The translations under genes and the position numbers were made by a program. Below, one piece after another: positions 11,401 through 21,774 of a stretch of DNA of 64,000 bases. This DNA comes from Mytilus galloprovincialis. Its lineage: Eukaryota > Mollusca > Bivalvia > Mytilida > Mytilidae. Location of the stretch: assembly GCF_965363235.1 (NCBI RefSeq), contig NC_134841.1:36671440-36735439 (forward strand). The letters run 5' to 3'. The notes under the pieces were generated by a model. The model searched no databases and was not told the origin of the DNA. It saw nothing but the letters and a program-made list of their open reading frames with translations. How positions within the stretch are numbered: position 1 is the stretch's first letter; the number at the start of each line of letters is the position of its first letter.

Positions 11401-14400
11401 TTATGCATCAAATTAGACTTGAAATAAGCTTGATTTTTTAACTAGAAAAACACTTGCTATCATTAAGCATTGTTACCACAAGTAGAATGTGTGCTTTTGT
11501 AGATTTCATTACATTAAATGAATAGGAAAATAAGGAGGTCCCTGTTTACCGGTTTTTTTTAACACCAGAAAACTGGGGAGTAAACTGAATTAGAATAAGG
11601 GAATACCCAATTTTTCTTGACTTGAGCCTTACCTGTTGAATTTTGTACAAATTCAATATAGAAAACCATCAAGGAATAAAATAAAATAATTTGCCTACCT
11701 ACCTACCCATACCCTAACAACCTCAGTCAGGGGAGGGGAAACAAAGATATTTTTAATGTAGGCCTAATTCATTTCAAAGTTATTAAGGAGTATAATTGGT
11801 AAGGACTCCAATAAAATAATGACCTGGTCATGACTTGAGGCAATTTGAAACATGACCAAAGCAAGGTTCCTTTCTGAAGCCCCTTATTAGGAAAAACAAC
11901 TGATAAAGCTCATCTTTATATTATAATACAATCCAATGCAATTCATGTGGTTTGATTCAATGTTAAAGTAGTTGGTGTAAAAGTACACAGCTGATTATTA
12001 AAATTATACCCTTAAAGAGGGGTATTTCTCCTTATGTCCGTCCATCTTTGACACATTTCTGTCTCATGTCTTGTACTACAAACAAGTGTTTAAAAATTTG
12101 GTACCAAGCAAGTGGTAAGTTGAGAATTGAAATAGTGAATATGCCAGAGACAACAACCTGACCTAAGAGCAGATAACAGCTGAAGTCCACCAGAAATGGG
12201 GAATATGCCAGAGACAACAACCTGACCTAAGAGCAGATAACAGCTGAAGTCCACCAGAAATGGGGAGTATGCCAGAGACAACAACCTGACCTAAGAGCTG
12301 ATAACAGCTGAAGTCCACCAGAAATGGGGAATATGCCAGAGACAACAACCTGACCTAAGAGCTGATAACAGCTGAAGTCCACCAGAAATGGGGAATATGC
12401 CAGAGACAACAACCTGACCTAAGAGCAGATAACAGCTGAAGTCCACCAGAAATGGGGAATATGCCAGCGACAACAACCTGACCTAAGAGCAGATAACAGC
12501 TGAAGTCCACCAGAAATGGGGAATATGCCAGAGACAACAACCTGACCTAAGAGCAGATAACAGCTGAAGTCCACCAGAAATGGGGAGTATGCCAGAGACA
12601 ACAACCTGACCTAAGAGCTGATAACAGCTGAAGTCCACCAGAAATGGGGAATATGCCAGAGCCAACAACCTGACCTAAGAGCAGATAACAGCTGAAGTCT
12701 ACCAGAAATGGGGAATATGCCAGAGACAACAACCTGACCTAAGAGCAGATAACAGCTGAAGTCCACCAGAAATGGGGAATATGCCAGAGACAACAACCTG
12801 ACCTAAGAGCAGATAACAGCTGAAGTCCACTAGAAATGGGGAATATGCCAGAGACAACAACCTGACCTAAGAGCAGATAACAGCTGAAGTCCACCAGAAA
12901 TGGGGAATATGCCAGAGACAACAACCTGACCTAAGAGCAGATAACAGCTGAAGTCCACCAGAAATGGGGAATATGCCAGAGACAACAACCTGACCTAAGA
13001 GCAGATAACAGCTGAAGTCCACCAGAAATGGGGAATATGCCAGAGACAACAACAACCTGACCTAAGAGCAGATAACAGCTGAAGTCCATCAATGGGTCTT
13101 CAATGCAGTGAGAAAATCCATACCAAGGAGGCATGACTCAGCTGCCCCCTAAATAAGTGTACTAGTTCAGTGAAAATAGATGTTATACTAAACTCAAAAG
13201 CATATAATTGAACTAAAAACATACAAAAATCAGTCCAGAGGCTCCAGACTTGGGACAGACACAAACATGTGTTGGGGTTAAACATGAAAAATGAGATCTC
13301 AACCCTCCTCTATACCTCTAGCCAATGAAGGATAAAGAAACATACAGCAATAAACACAGTTAAACCCCGTTAAAAATAAGTTCTCTTCTTCTTCTTTAAG
13401 TTTCTAGTGATCCGTCAATTATTGAAGATTATTTGCCAAGTCTGAGCCTGAGTCTGATGTCAAAAAAGTAAACAAAAGAAACTAAGCAAAATGACAATTA
13501 TACATAAATTAAAAAACTGAAAGGTAAACTCTTTTAAATACTTTTAATTAATTTAACAAATCCCTGTTTACAACAAATATACATGTGCTACACATTGATT
13601 CATTAATAGGATTATGTTTTAAGCATTTACATATTTAATAGCTTTGAATTGCTTTGGTAAATCATATGCTTATTCATTTTCTATTGTCTGTTTCCACATG
13701 AATTCATATATGAAGTACTGTTTTCTCAAATGCGAGAATGGGTATATAAGATAACGAGCAGTAAAAAAGGTTCTTTCTTTTTCTGCTCTTCATATAGTTT
13801 CTGTCTGTCCTATCACTAATAATGTCAATTCCAACAAAAGTTTTAGTATGAGACTTCTTTCGACCTGCTTGAAGTTTCATCTACTCAACTGCTGACAATG
13901 TCAAAATTATATATTTTGTTTCACTTGTGATGTATATACAAAAGGAAGATTTCTATAATGTAGATTGCATCACCCTTTTTGAAAAAGGTACATTTTTAGT
14001 TGTGTTTGTTTTATAATTTCTGAAATGATATAAACCCAAACTAGAAATAAACTGTCAAATACTGCAAGCATGATCTATAACATAGCTAAGAATTTTAATA
14101 TCTTAATGTTTATAGTTATTTTTTTTCCAGTTTGATAATAGATGATGGAACCAGTGTTGCTATGGTTACTTGTTCTGATAAAGAGGTTCAGATATTACTG
14201 TTGTTGTCTGATGATCAATGGGAAGCTTTGAAACTTTCAGTGAAGCAACATGGTGAAGTGTTTTTACAACAGGTATTTGAATATTTTATTCTGTGATGAT
14301 AAAGATATTTTATATTATCGCTATTTTGTGCATTTTTCCTTTGATCTTTTTTTGTGATAATTTTCATATCATGCTACTCGCTTGAGATGGAAAATTATTG

Positions 14401-17400
14401 CTAGAAACTAAGCAGGCATGTGGCGTTGCTAAAGAAATTGACATGAAATTGACCATTGATCATCTCAACTCGATTGCCTTTCTTGCTTTCCCCGTCCCGG
14501 CTCAAGCGAGAAAATCAATCTCGTTGAGATGATCAACGATAATCTATAAATATAAAGTAAAATTGAGAATGGAAATAAGGAATATGTCAAAGAGACAACA
14601 ACCTGATTAAAGAGCAGATAACAGCAAAAGGCCACCAAGGGGTCTTCAATGCAGTGATAAAATCCTGTACCCAAAGTGGGCCTCAGCTAGCCTTAAGTAA
14701 AAAACGTGTACTAGCCATACTTGCAAATTATTGGAATATAACAACCATACATTATTTTCACAAATAAAAACTTGATACCTTGAAATATGTGAATGTGAAA
14801 AAAGTCAATCTCACTTACTTATATATGCTCTGTTCTATGGTAAACTTTTATGGAGATTCAATATGTCAATTTGTAAATGTGTTCTAGATAAGAGATTAAG
14901 TTATGTATTTCTAATGAACATTTACACCCTGAAGGATTGATGGTGTACACTAATTAACATACAAGAACACAATAAAAATAGAATTCAAACTTTTAATTGT
15001 ATAGTTGTGTTGTAACTATAGTTATAGAGTTCTGTTGTCATGGTACTTTGAACATTTTTATGAATGCATCATGCATCGACAAAATGCATTAATTGATACA
15101 AAGATAACATTTTTATTAACTTTTTTATCTTCGTTATTAAAATTTTGCAATATGATTATAAACAGTATTTTAAAATCAAGACGTCAAGTTTGAGGTAGAA
15201 AAAGTTGTGGGATTCATTTTCTGTTTCATTTAAACCACAATATTGGGAAATCATATTTTCTCTTTTAATCTTTTGATATCTACTCCACTCAATGGTTAAA
15301 CAAAAATTCCAAGTTCACATTTTACAGAGAATTGTTATTTTTTCATATAGATTTAAGCATTATTTAATTGTTTCTGAATCCACATTGTTTTGTATGTGTA
15401 TTTATTAGTACTGTATGTATTTTGTTTTATTATATACTAGACATTGTTCACACTAATGTCAGATGATCCAAGATGATCCTTGAAAAAAAAAAACATATTT
15501 GGATTCATTCAGACCTGAAATATATGTTTTAGAATGATATTTATTTCTTAGATAGTAAATCTTGAATGTAGTCTATTTATATAGAGTTGAACATGGTAAA
15601 AGTCTGGATTCATAGCATAAACTTGACATTCATGGCCCATGCCTCTTCCTGTCCTCATGAAGATACGTTTTTGGTCATATTTGTCAATAAAACTTGTGAC
15701 TTGAGTTTCCAAAACTTTGACAATGCTTCCAACTGTGAATTCAATCTGCTTCAAACTATCACATGAACAGATGATCTCTTTTATTCCTTCTATGGTGAAT
15801 TGTTTGTTACTGGTTATTGTTAGAACTTTTGAATTTTCTCCATATTTAGAAATTGATGAAAGAGAATCATCTGTTAAGTTACACGTTTGGTTTATGCTTC
15901 CAGATAGATGTAAGACTTGTAAACATTTACAGTTTTGCATCAATGTATTCATTGCTATATCAGTAATTTGCGGGTTATTATTCAAGTTTAAAGTTTGCAG
16001 ATCTAAACAGATGTTTGCTATAAAAAATACTGTTTCATCAACAATGTTTGCTGAGTTTAGATATAATTCTGACAATGGATGGGTTCTTCTAACATTAACA
16101 CTTTCAATTGATGACAACACAGTCCTTATTTTTGAACCATCCTTTTGTTTATTTTGAGTTAAACTTATGTTTTCATTTAAATCTTGGACTTGATTTGGAT
16201 TTATTTGATTTTCATATACACTGTCTGTCTGTTCAAGTTGATTATCGCTACATAATTTAAGATCTAACTTTTCCAAATAACTACATTTCCTAATTAAATA
16301 GTTTATACTTTGAAAACGTATGTATTTGCAATGGCTGAAATTCGCTTTTCGAAGCCATTTACATTTAGATGCAATGCATTCTACTGAATCTTCTGTAACT
16401 TTTGAACATCCCTGGGTTTCCAAAACTAAAAGCATTGGACAATTTTCGGCAATACTCATAATACCTGAATCACTCACATTATTACAATAATTTACAAGTA
16501 AACGTTTTAATCTTGGACATCCCTCTGCGATTTTTTCGAAACCATCATCAGATATTGAGGTCTCAGGTGGTAATGATATATGCATATCAGGGTTTCATTG
16601 ATTAAGATTAAGGTCTTTTAATAAGGGACAATTATCTCCAATAAGTTGTAAATATCGATCATTGATGGTCTGACATTGATCAAAGGAGATTTTTTTCAGA
16701 TTTGGACAACTTGTAGTCAGATTTTTCACCAAGTTATCATCTATCTTGCAATCTATTGATATAAATGATTTTAATGATGTTTTCAAAGGCACCACAATTC
16801 CATCAGCCATTTTTAACATACAGTTGTACAGCTTTATACATTCCAAGTCTTTGCATGTTGTAAGCAGTGTTTTAAAAGTGGAGCGGAAGAATCTTTGACC
16901 TGCTATAGAAAACAACTGGAGCCCAGGATGATTTACTATTAGATTGTACAATTCATTAGTCACATCTTTCAAATAAGGTTTTTGGTAAAATAGACTTTTA
17001 CCTCGACGAATGAGTCTCAACTTTTCTAATTTGGACAAAGAAGACAGAACTTTAATACACTGAGGAAGTCGATCAGTGTATGCTGTAGAAAATATCACTT
17101 TAATTTCTCTTATGTTAGGTAAATGTAAAAAGGTCTTCTCTAGTTCTTCGGGACAATTGATAACAAACTGAATTTCTGCTTTTCTCAAGTTATGTAAAAT
17201 CATATTCTCATCGTTAGTAAGAATTGTAAAGAACAAATCCAGATCGATATCAATATTTATTTCCTCAACGTACAGCAATATTGTTCGTAAAAACATGTTA
17301 AACTTTGTATTGTCATCTTCCTCCTCAATAAGATCTTGTATGCTGTTGATAGATTTCCATAGTAACGGTGCATAGCATAATTGGTGCATGTCTGTATTGA

Positions 17401-20400
17401 TGTGTTGTATGGTATAAATCAGTTCATACTGTGAAATGAATGAAAGTATCTTCACTATAACTTCATCTGGTAAACTTGTTAAAGAATATGACTGCGTTGC
17501 CATGTTGTCCTCAAAATTCATTCACAAATGACAGCTTTTTATAGAATGTTTACGTAAATATTATGTATTGCTTTTTTTTTTTTAAATCTGGAAATTAAAA
17601 AAAAGTTGTATAGATAATCAGATAGTCAATGATTGGAACTTTATAAATTATGTGATATTTTAGGATCATTATACAAATAACATCATCAAATTTTGCAACT
17701 GTGGTTATTTTGAATTTGTATTGATTAAACAAAATATTGATTTATTTCAAAAAATGATTAAATTTGAAAAAGTCTTACCTTTAACCCAAAATCAAGAAAA
17801 TTACTTGTTTTAGTTGTATTGCTATGATAAGTGAATATATGCTAGTTAAAAATTTTAAACATTTAAAAATAGATCTTACTTTTGGTCAGATACTGTTTTC
17901 AAATTTCATCATAAAATTTCATAACAGATCCAAATATTTCATTGATTACTATTCAAACAAGCGTCAAGTATTTATTTCTGTTAAATATACCCATAGATAT
18001 TACTAATGTGTAGTCAGAAACTAGATTCAAATTTCATCATAAAATTTCACATAAAGTTCTTTCATTGATTGCAATTTTCTAAAAAAAAATATTCATTTTT
18101 TTATTTTTGTAAAATACTGTGATATTGAAATATATTAACTTTTTACCTTACACTTACATTTGTTTTCTATTTACTGTTTGAAATTTACCTTGACGTTACT
18201 TTGATCAATCAATATATATTAAAATCTACCTGTGAAATGGTTATTTATAGATATTATAATTCAGATATAAATAGATTAGGCCAGGGTTTTTTAATTTGTT
18301 GGTTTACGGATTTTCTCCATGAAAAAGTCCGGTCGGTCGGTCGGGAAAAAAAAGAAAAAAAATTATTCAAGACAGAAAAAATTATATGCAAAATAAATAT
18401 ATATTTCACCTTTCTAACAATATGTTTGTTATGCTATTTTGTCATCATTTCTTTGATTTTAGTTCGATGAAATTTTATTGCTCAGATGTCATAAACATGC
18501 ATGACATTCTAATAATAATAATGTCCTGTAAAAAAAGGGGGGTACACGGACAAAGACGAAATTAAATCGTCATTTCATAACAAAAAGAAAAAAACAGATT
18601 CGCATAGCTCTTAATTAATTACAAAAACTTGGTGAATAATGATCTTCCAGCAGGAAAACTGATAAAGAAAAAAAATGTAAAAACTTCGTATGAAAATAAG
18701 TTTCAACACACGTGTCAAAAACGTAATAGACTCGTCCACTTGAAAAACGAGAATATCGGCTTAATCTGTTGTCATGCATTCCCGTTTTTTTATCCAAATG
18801 GAAAATATTTTTTTATTATCTATGAAACAAGAAAATTCCAAATGATTATTTAATATTCAGTACTTTAACTTGATGTCTTCCACCTGTCCACATTTGGACA
18901 AGTCTATTTCTATCAGATGATGCATCTTACGGACTAATGACAAATACGAGAAACGAACTTATTGTGTAATTGGTTTTAAACACAGGTTTCGTTTTGCAAA
19001 ATTATTTGCGCAATTGACATTTCAAGGTCAGTTAAAATTGATTTCTCTTTTTTTAGAAACGACAACTGGAAGTTTTATTTTTTCACTGTACAGAAAGTGT
19101 TATCAATTTTATTAGTGATTAATGCAATCATTTCATAAAAAAAATGAATATTTTAATTATTTTTCAGGGATAATGCATTTGTTAGGGTCGGAGGGAATAA
19201 AAAAGCATGAAAAGTCAATTTTATTTTTATTCTGGAAATCGACAAAATCGGGTCGGCGGATCCGTAAACCAACAAATTAAAAAATTCTGGCCTTAAATGA
19301 TTTTGATAGTTTACAAAAAAGTTTTGTGAACTTTAAAAAAATGGGGCAATTAAATTAGGTCAATACTATTAGAAAGTATTTTAAGAAATGAAATCCAGTA
19401 GATTTGTTGCAATTTCACTTGAATTATATACACTTTGAGATTATCAAACTATCACTAAAAATTGAAATGAAATTTTAAATATTAGATATCGGTATACAGT
19501 AAGCTAACTATTTAGACTGCTATGACGGAGATCTTTCTTCTACTATTGAACAGACTTGTAATAATCATATAAGAATGGGTAATTAGAAAAAAAATAACTT
19601 ATATATAATGAAGAATTTTGTTTTGACAATTCAAACCATATATGAAAGCCAACTTTTTCTATTTATTTAATGCTAATGATGGTAAAGCACATAATAGTTT
19701 TCAAAGGTACTAGGCTTAGTATTTGATACGCCAGATGTGCATTTTGTCTTCATAAGACTCGTCAGTGACGCTCAGATCAAAATAGTTAGAAACATAAAAT
19801 AGAAGCATGGATATCTCCTTTAGCTGGTAGATCATATTAGATTTATAGATAAAATGAATAATGACCATTTTGCAATACACAAGAACCATTTAATTGGATT
19901 GATTCATACAAACAAATAAAAATAATTGCTTATAATTTCAGAGTTTTCCAGATTTTGGGTCAACATTAGAGAAGTTTGTATATGTGTTATGTGAGAGCTC
20001 AGTGATTAAAAGGACAGTAAACATGTGTTTAACATGTAAACCTATCAGCTGTAATGGAAAGGAACCATATCTACATCCCTGTGATCTATTAAATAACATG
20101 GGGTTAGAAGGTACTTATAGTTATAACTCAAGGTGCAGGATTTTCTTGCTGTGTTTAAGACTCATTGATGGCCTTCGGCTGTTTTCTGCTCTTTGGTCAT
20201 ATTGTTGTCTTTTTGACACGTTCCCCATTTCCATTCTCAATTTTGTTTGTCTTGACAAAATATTCCAACTAGTAAAATCTATGGTATATATTCAAGGGTA
20301 TAGAATGGTCATAGTTGACAGTCGTGACCTATTAGTGGACACAGTGACAGAAAAAAATATTCAAAAGTTGGTCATTCAGAATTGTAAAGATTTTTACCTT

Positions 20401-21764
20401 GTCTCATAAAGAGTAGGGAACGACATAAAAAAGATCAATGAAGGATAAAAAACTTAATTCAAATAGTTTAGGGATGGGGTGGGGTAGAAATTGCTGCAAG
20501 TTTTGTTTAATTGACATTGATTTTATATATATCCTTGACATTGATTTTATATATATCCTTATTGGTCAATCAATTTTTCCCAAATTAAGTTAAGAGGAGG
20601 GGGGGGGGATTGGGGGGTCAGTGAAAAAACTATATGAATTAAGTTTTTGTTTATCCTACATTGAACTTTTGATGTCATCCCTAGGGAGCATAGTTCTGAT
20701 TCCTTGTCCAAGTTATGCTATACTTTTGGTCCTTTTTGTGTTTTATCATCTCTTCAACATTTATTTTAGGTTTTAATTTTCGAATATTTTGGCCTGGTGC
20801 ATCACTGAAGAATTGTGGAAATGCACATTTGGTGCAGTAAATTTTCATTAATATTAATAAGACATTCAGTGTTTGCACCTTTGTGTTAATTGGTCACTTA
20901 AACATGTAAATTTTTACAATAGAAGTTTATTTGTCATAATTATCAGTAATGCTTTGAAGAGAGTTTCTTGGCCTGATAACAAAGCTGTTTTTACATTTAC
21001 CCAACACTTCTGTGGTTTTTCCTTGTCATTCTCATCACACTTTGATAATCAGAAGGTCTTGAAAACAGCTTAACAGAGTTGTACATCTGCAAATCTGATT
21101 TTTATCTGTGTGATGTTTGCTGTGTCAACTTTTAAACATAGGCTTTGCCATTTCTGCTTAATATTAATTTTGAGACAGAAGATGACACCCATATAAAAAA
21201 GAAAAGATTTGTCTACGTTGTAAACACATATCACAGCTTGATGTTTATATACACATATATACATGCATCATTGTCATCTTAACAAAAGCAATATTTGACA
21301 TTTAAATATGCACAAGGTATATATATATGGCTGAATGGTATTATTTGAAAGATTACATAACAGAATTTAAATTTGATATGTTCAACTTGGCTGGCTATGT
21401 CATTTCAAATGTTTTTTTTTTTTTCATCTTAACCTTTCAAATGCCAAAGAACAATGTCATACTTAAAATGCTGAATATTAAATTTGTTTTGAAAACATTT
21501 AAATTTATTATTTAAAAAAAAAAATTAAAATCGAAAACTTCCTAAAATTGGAGTAAAGCTGGATATACATTTACAGAAAAAAACTGAATTTATATATATT
21601 TGTAAACAAATTTGAACTATTTTGCAGATTTCACAGAGAAAACAATAGATACAGGAATTGCTACCATAAAGACAAGATGTTTACCCTTTATCCAGTTTAG
21701 CTGTCAGAAAGTTACAGAAATGGACTATCTTAAACATACACTGTCATCTTTTGTTGATCTGTAA
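2422..21764 (+). CDS. CTC1: CTC1, CST complex subunit (C-terminal part, nine exons)
   Basis: CTC1 with STN1 and TEN1 forms CST, which binds single-stranded telomeric DNA and recruits DNA polymerase alpha-primase for C-strand fill-in. Nine exons join with consistent phases: 2422-2667, 3799-4662, 6026-6090, 8591-8709, 9626-9875, 10544-10786, 14131-14272, 19942-20110 and 21628-21764 (TAA), giving about 744 residues. By recalled family pattern, the stretch GKVQLRDQTGCIDCVV in exon 2 matches an OB fold of vertebrate CTC1, LGLVPGTVVYMDKIERRVSR in exon 5 matches the next conserved block, exon 6 carries a Cys-rich zinc-ribbon-like motif (CQMCGG...C...C), and exon 7 (DDGTSVAMVTC) matches the C-terminal OB fold. 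Human CTC1 has about 1,217 residues, so roughly the first 600 should lie upstream. The first donor (CAG/GTTTAT) is weak. An ATTAAA poly(A) signal variant lies at 21769. Several introns have repeats abutting the splice sites. Confidence 0.9.
2985..3150 (+). repeat. Short tandem motif with CRE-like TGACGTCA sites
   Basis: The block AATCTGTATGACGTCAT recurs about four times (near 3008, 3067, 3095, 3123), with a longer duplicated piece around GTTGCAAA(A/G)GCTTTATCA. Three copies contain the palindrome TGACGTCA, the classical ATF/CREB site; one has TGATGTCA. It adjoins the foldback at 3189 and probably belongs to the same element. It lies in a CTC1 intron. Confidence 0.6.
3189..3320. repeat. Foldback (hairpin) element, arms about 58 bp
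   Basis: The left arm (3189-3246) and right arm (3262-3320) are near-perfect reverse complements, for example GGCTTTTTCAATATC against GATATTGAAAAAGCC and CCAATATAATCCC against GGGATTATATTGG. The loop is about 15 bases. MITE-like, non-coding, in a CTC1 intron. Confidence 0.85.
5500..5832. repeat. Foldback MITE, arms about 105 bp
   Basis: The arms (about 5500-5605 and 5721-5832) are reverse complements with few mismatches, for example CATGTTTATTCTGTATT against AATACAGAATAAACATG. The unpaired centre is about 115 bp. No coding capacity. It sits in the CTC1 intron between 4662 and 6026. Confidence 0.85.
6371..8131 (+). repeat. Repeat element with three tandem units of about 503 bp
   Basis: Begins TAGCTCACCTGGCTGAG and ends around AAGGTGAGCGACACAGG, so the outer edges carry a short inverted AGCTCACCT/AGGTGAGC motif. 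Units start at 6428, 6930 and 7433 (CTTTTACAAAAATCTTCT), with a decayed fourth near 7935. Each unit has a frame starting MATII that is open for 66-100 codons, but frames differ in length and break at non-homologous points. I treat them as repeat-derived. I recall this as a very common bivalve repeat. Confidence 0.85.
8303..8586 (+). repeat. Interspersed repeat family A, full copy abutting a CTC1 exon
   Basis: Starts with a small hairpin (TATGCCCAATTTATGGGCAT) and ends CATTCTTGTTT, five bases before the AG of the CTC1 acceptor at 8589-8590. The repeat terminus therefore supplies the polypyrimidine tract for exon 8591-8709. Related copies: 1034-1210 and 23483-23780. Confidence 0.85.
8731..8926. 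mobile_element. Non-autonomous DNA transposon, Harbinger-like, TAA target duplication
   Basis: Terminal inverted sequences GGGCTGCTCC and GGGACAGCCC are flanked on both sides by TAA (8728-8730 and 8927-8929). A 3-bp TWA duplication with GG-rich ends is the signature of PIF/Harbinger-type elements. At 196 bp it has no coding capacity. It lies in a CTC1 intron. Confidence 0.65.
9411..9584. mobile_element. Non-autonomous DNA transposon, Harbinger-like, TTA target duplication
   Basis: The left end GGTGGTACCTAACACT and the inverted right end GGTGATACCCAACACT differ at two positions. Flanks are TTA on both sides (9408-9410 and 9585-9587). It is 174 bp and non-coding, 41 bp upstream of CTC1 exon 9626-9875. 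Confidence 0.75.
10791..11764. mobile_element. Non-autonomous DNA transposon (974 bp) inserted at a CTC1 splice donor
   Basis: Terminal inverted repeats of about 40 bp begin with GGCC and share TTTGTTTCCCCTCCCCTGAC. TAA duplications flank it at 10788-10790 and 11765-11767. The left TAA is part of the CTC1 donor (exon ends 10786, donor GTAAGG at 10787). No transposase-like frame is seen inside, so it is non-autonomous. TSD and termini fit PIF/Harbinger. Confidence 0.8.
12117..13520 (-). mobile_element. Penelope-like element 3' tail, expanded by a minisatellite
   Basis: Flanks of the minisatellite match the untranslated 3' tail of the Penelope-like element at 27256-29944, in the same (minus) orientation: the GAGAATGGAAATGG-type end at 12121, then TCTTCAATGCAGTGAGA, GAGGCTCCAGACTTGGGACAG, GAGATCTCAACCCTCC and GAGTCTGATGTCA out to about 13520. 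No reverse-transcriptase sequence is attached, so the copy is 5'-truncated. Confidence 0.8.
12137..13087. repeat. Minisatellite, 15 copies of a 64-bp unit
   Basis: GAATATGCCAGAGACAAC recurs every 64 bp from 12137 to 13033. The last unit has a 3-bp AAC insertion before the array runs into unique tail sequence. Units differ by single bases, for example AGCAGAT versus AGCTGAT, and sporadic A to C changes. The overlapping short frames on the minus strand arise because 64 is not a multiple of three; they are not genes. Confidence 0.95.
14550..14710 (-). mobile_element. Penelope-like tail fragment
   Basis: About 160 bp matching the terminal part of the 27256-27895 tail: AAAATTGAGAATGGAAAT, GTCAAAGAGACAACAACCTG, GGGTCTTCAATGCAGTGA. 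In a CTC1 intron. Confidence 0.8.
15540..15545 (-). terminator. Poly(A) signal of the nested F-box gene
   Basis: AATAAA on the minus strand lies three bases after the TAA stop of the F-box/LRR frame. Confidence 0.5.
15548..17521 (-). pseudogene. Intronless F-box/LRR gene interrupted by one in-frame TGA
   Basis: A continuous 658-codon frame from ATG 17521 to TAA 15548 is broken only by TGA at 16595-16597. The first 308 residues begin with an F-box (SLPDEVIVKILSFISQYELI, residues about 15-60), the Skp1-binding module of SCF ubiquitin ligases. Leucine-rich repeats of the Cys-containing type (LxxLxLxxC...CPxL) follow and continue after the TGA. The stop occupies the conserved Cys position of one repeat (LKDLNLNQ then stop), where neighbouring repeats have C (LKKISFDQC, LKRLLVNYC). 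A second in-frame ATG 18 bases downstream (AACATGG) has a better context. The gene lies antisense inside the CTC1 intron 14273-19941. It is most likely a recent nonsense allele or pseudogene, or an assembly error; an independent 345-residue downstream product would lack the F-box. Likely role if intact: substrate receptor. Confidence 0.75.
17522..18275. other. CTC1 intron, no gene seen
   Basis: AT-rich sequence upstream of the F-box gene; its promoter should lie at about 17525-17800 but no clear motif is seen. Around 17885-18060 the phrase AAATTTCATCATAAAATTTCA occurs twice. No coding stretch. Confidence 0.4.
18279..19292. mobile_element. Non-autonomous DNA transposon (1,014 bp), TTA target duplication
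   Basis: Terminal inverted repeats of about 37 bp start with GGCCAG and share TTTTTTAATTTGTTGGTTTA. TTA lies on both sides (18276-18278 and 19293-19295). No transposase frame inside. Termini and 3-bp duplication resemble the element at 10791-11764, suggesting the same PIF/Harbinger-type machinery. In a CTC1 intron. Confidence 0.8.
19705..19785 (+). repeat. Interspersed repeat family B, degraded copy
   Basis: Recognisable by GATACGCCAGATGTGC, CTTCATAAGACTCGTCAGTGA and CTCAGATCAAAAT. Better copies are at 24190, 24545, 41810 and 62845. Confidence 0.7.
20140..20245 (+). mobile_element. Penelope-like tail fragment next to a CTC1 exon
   Basis: Plus-strand copy of the tail end: TTGATGGCCTTCGGCTGTT, then CCCCATTTCCATTCTCAATTTT. 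It begins about 30 bp after the donor of exon 19942-20110. The open frame extends from that exon through this repeat, so the apparent longer protein is an artefact of intron read-through. Confidence 0.75.
20516..20566. repeat. 24-bp tandem duplication
   Basis: The phrase TTGACATTGATTTTATATAT followed by ATCC occurs twice in direct succession in the last CTC1 intron. Confidence 0.8.
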
Positions 21765-21774
21765 ATGAATTAAA

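Noticed and set aside
12137..13087. CRISPR-like array
   Set aside because: The units are contiguous with no unique spacers, and the genome is eukaryotic.
12032..13134. A ladder of overlapping 61-residue minus-strand frames
   Set aside because: They are the same 64-bp unit read in rotating frames; a by-product of the minisatellite.
15717..16157. 146-residue plus-strand frame
   Set aside because: Shadow of the F-box/LRR gene on the opposite strand.
16595..16597. Selenocysteine at the TGA of the F-box gene
   Set aside because: No other evidence; a single-base nonsense change is simpler. Kept only as a minor alternative in the findings.
20111..20409. Extension of the CTC1 exon into a longer frame
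   Set aside because: A donor follows at 20111 and the extension is a Penelope-like tail; the last exon at 21628 continues the protein in the right phase.
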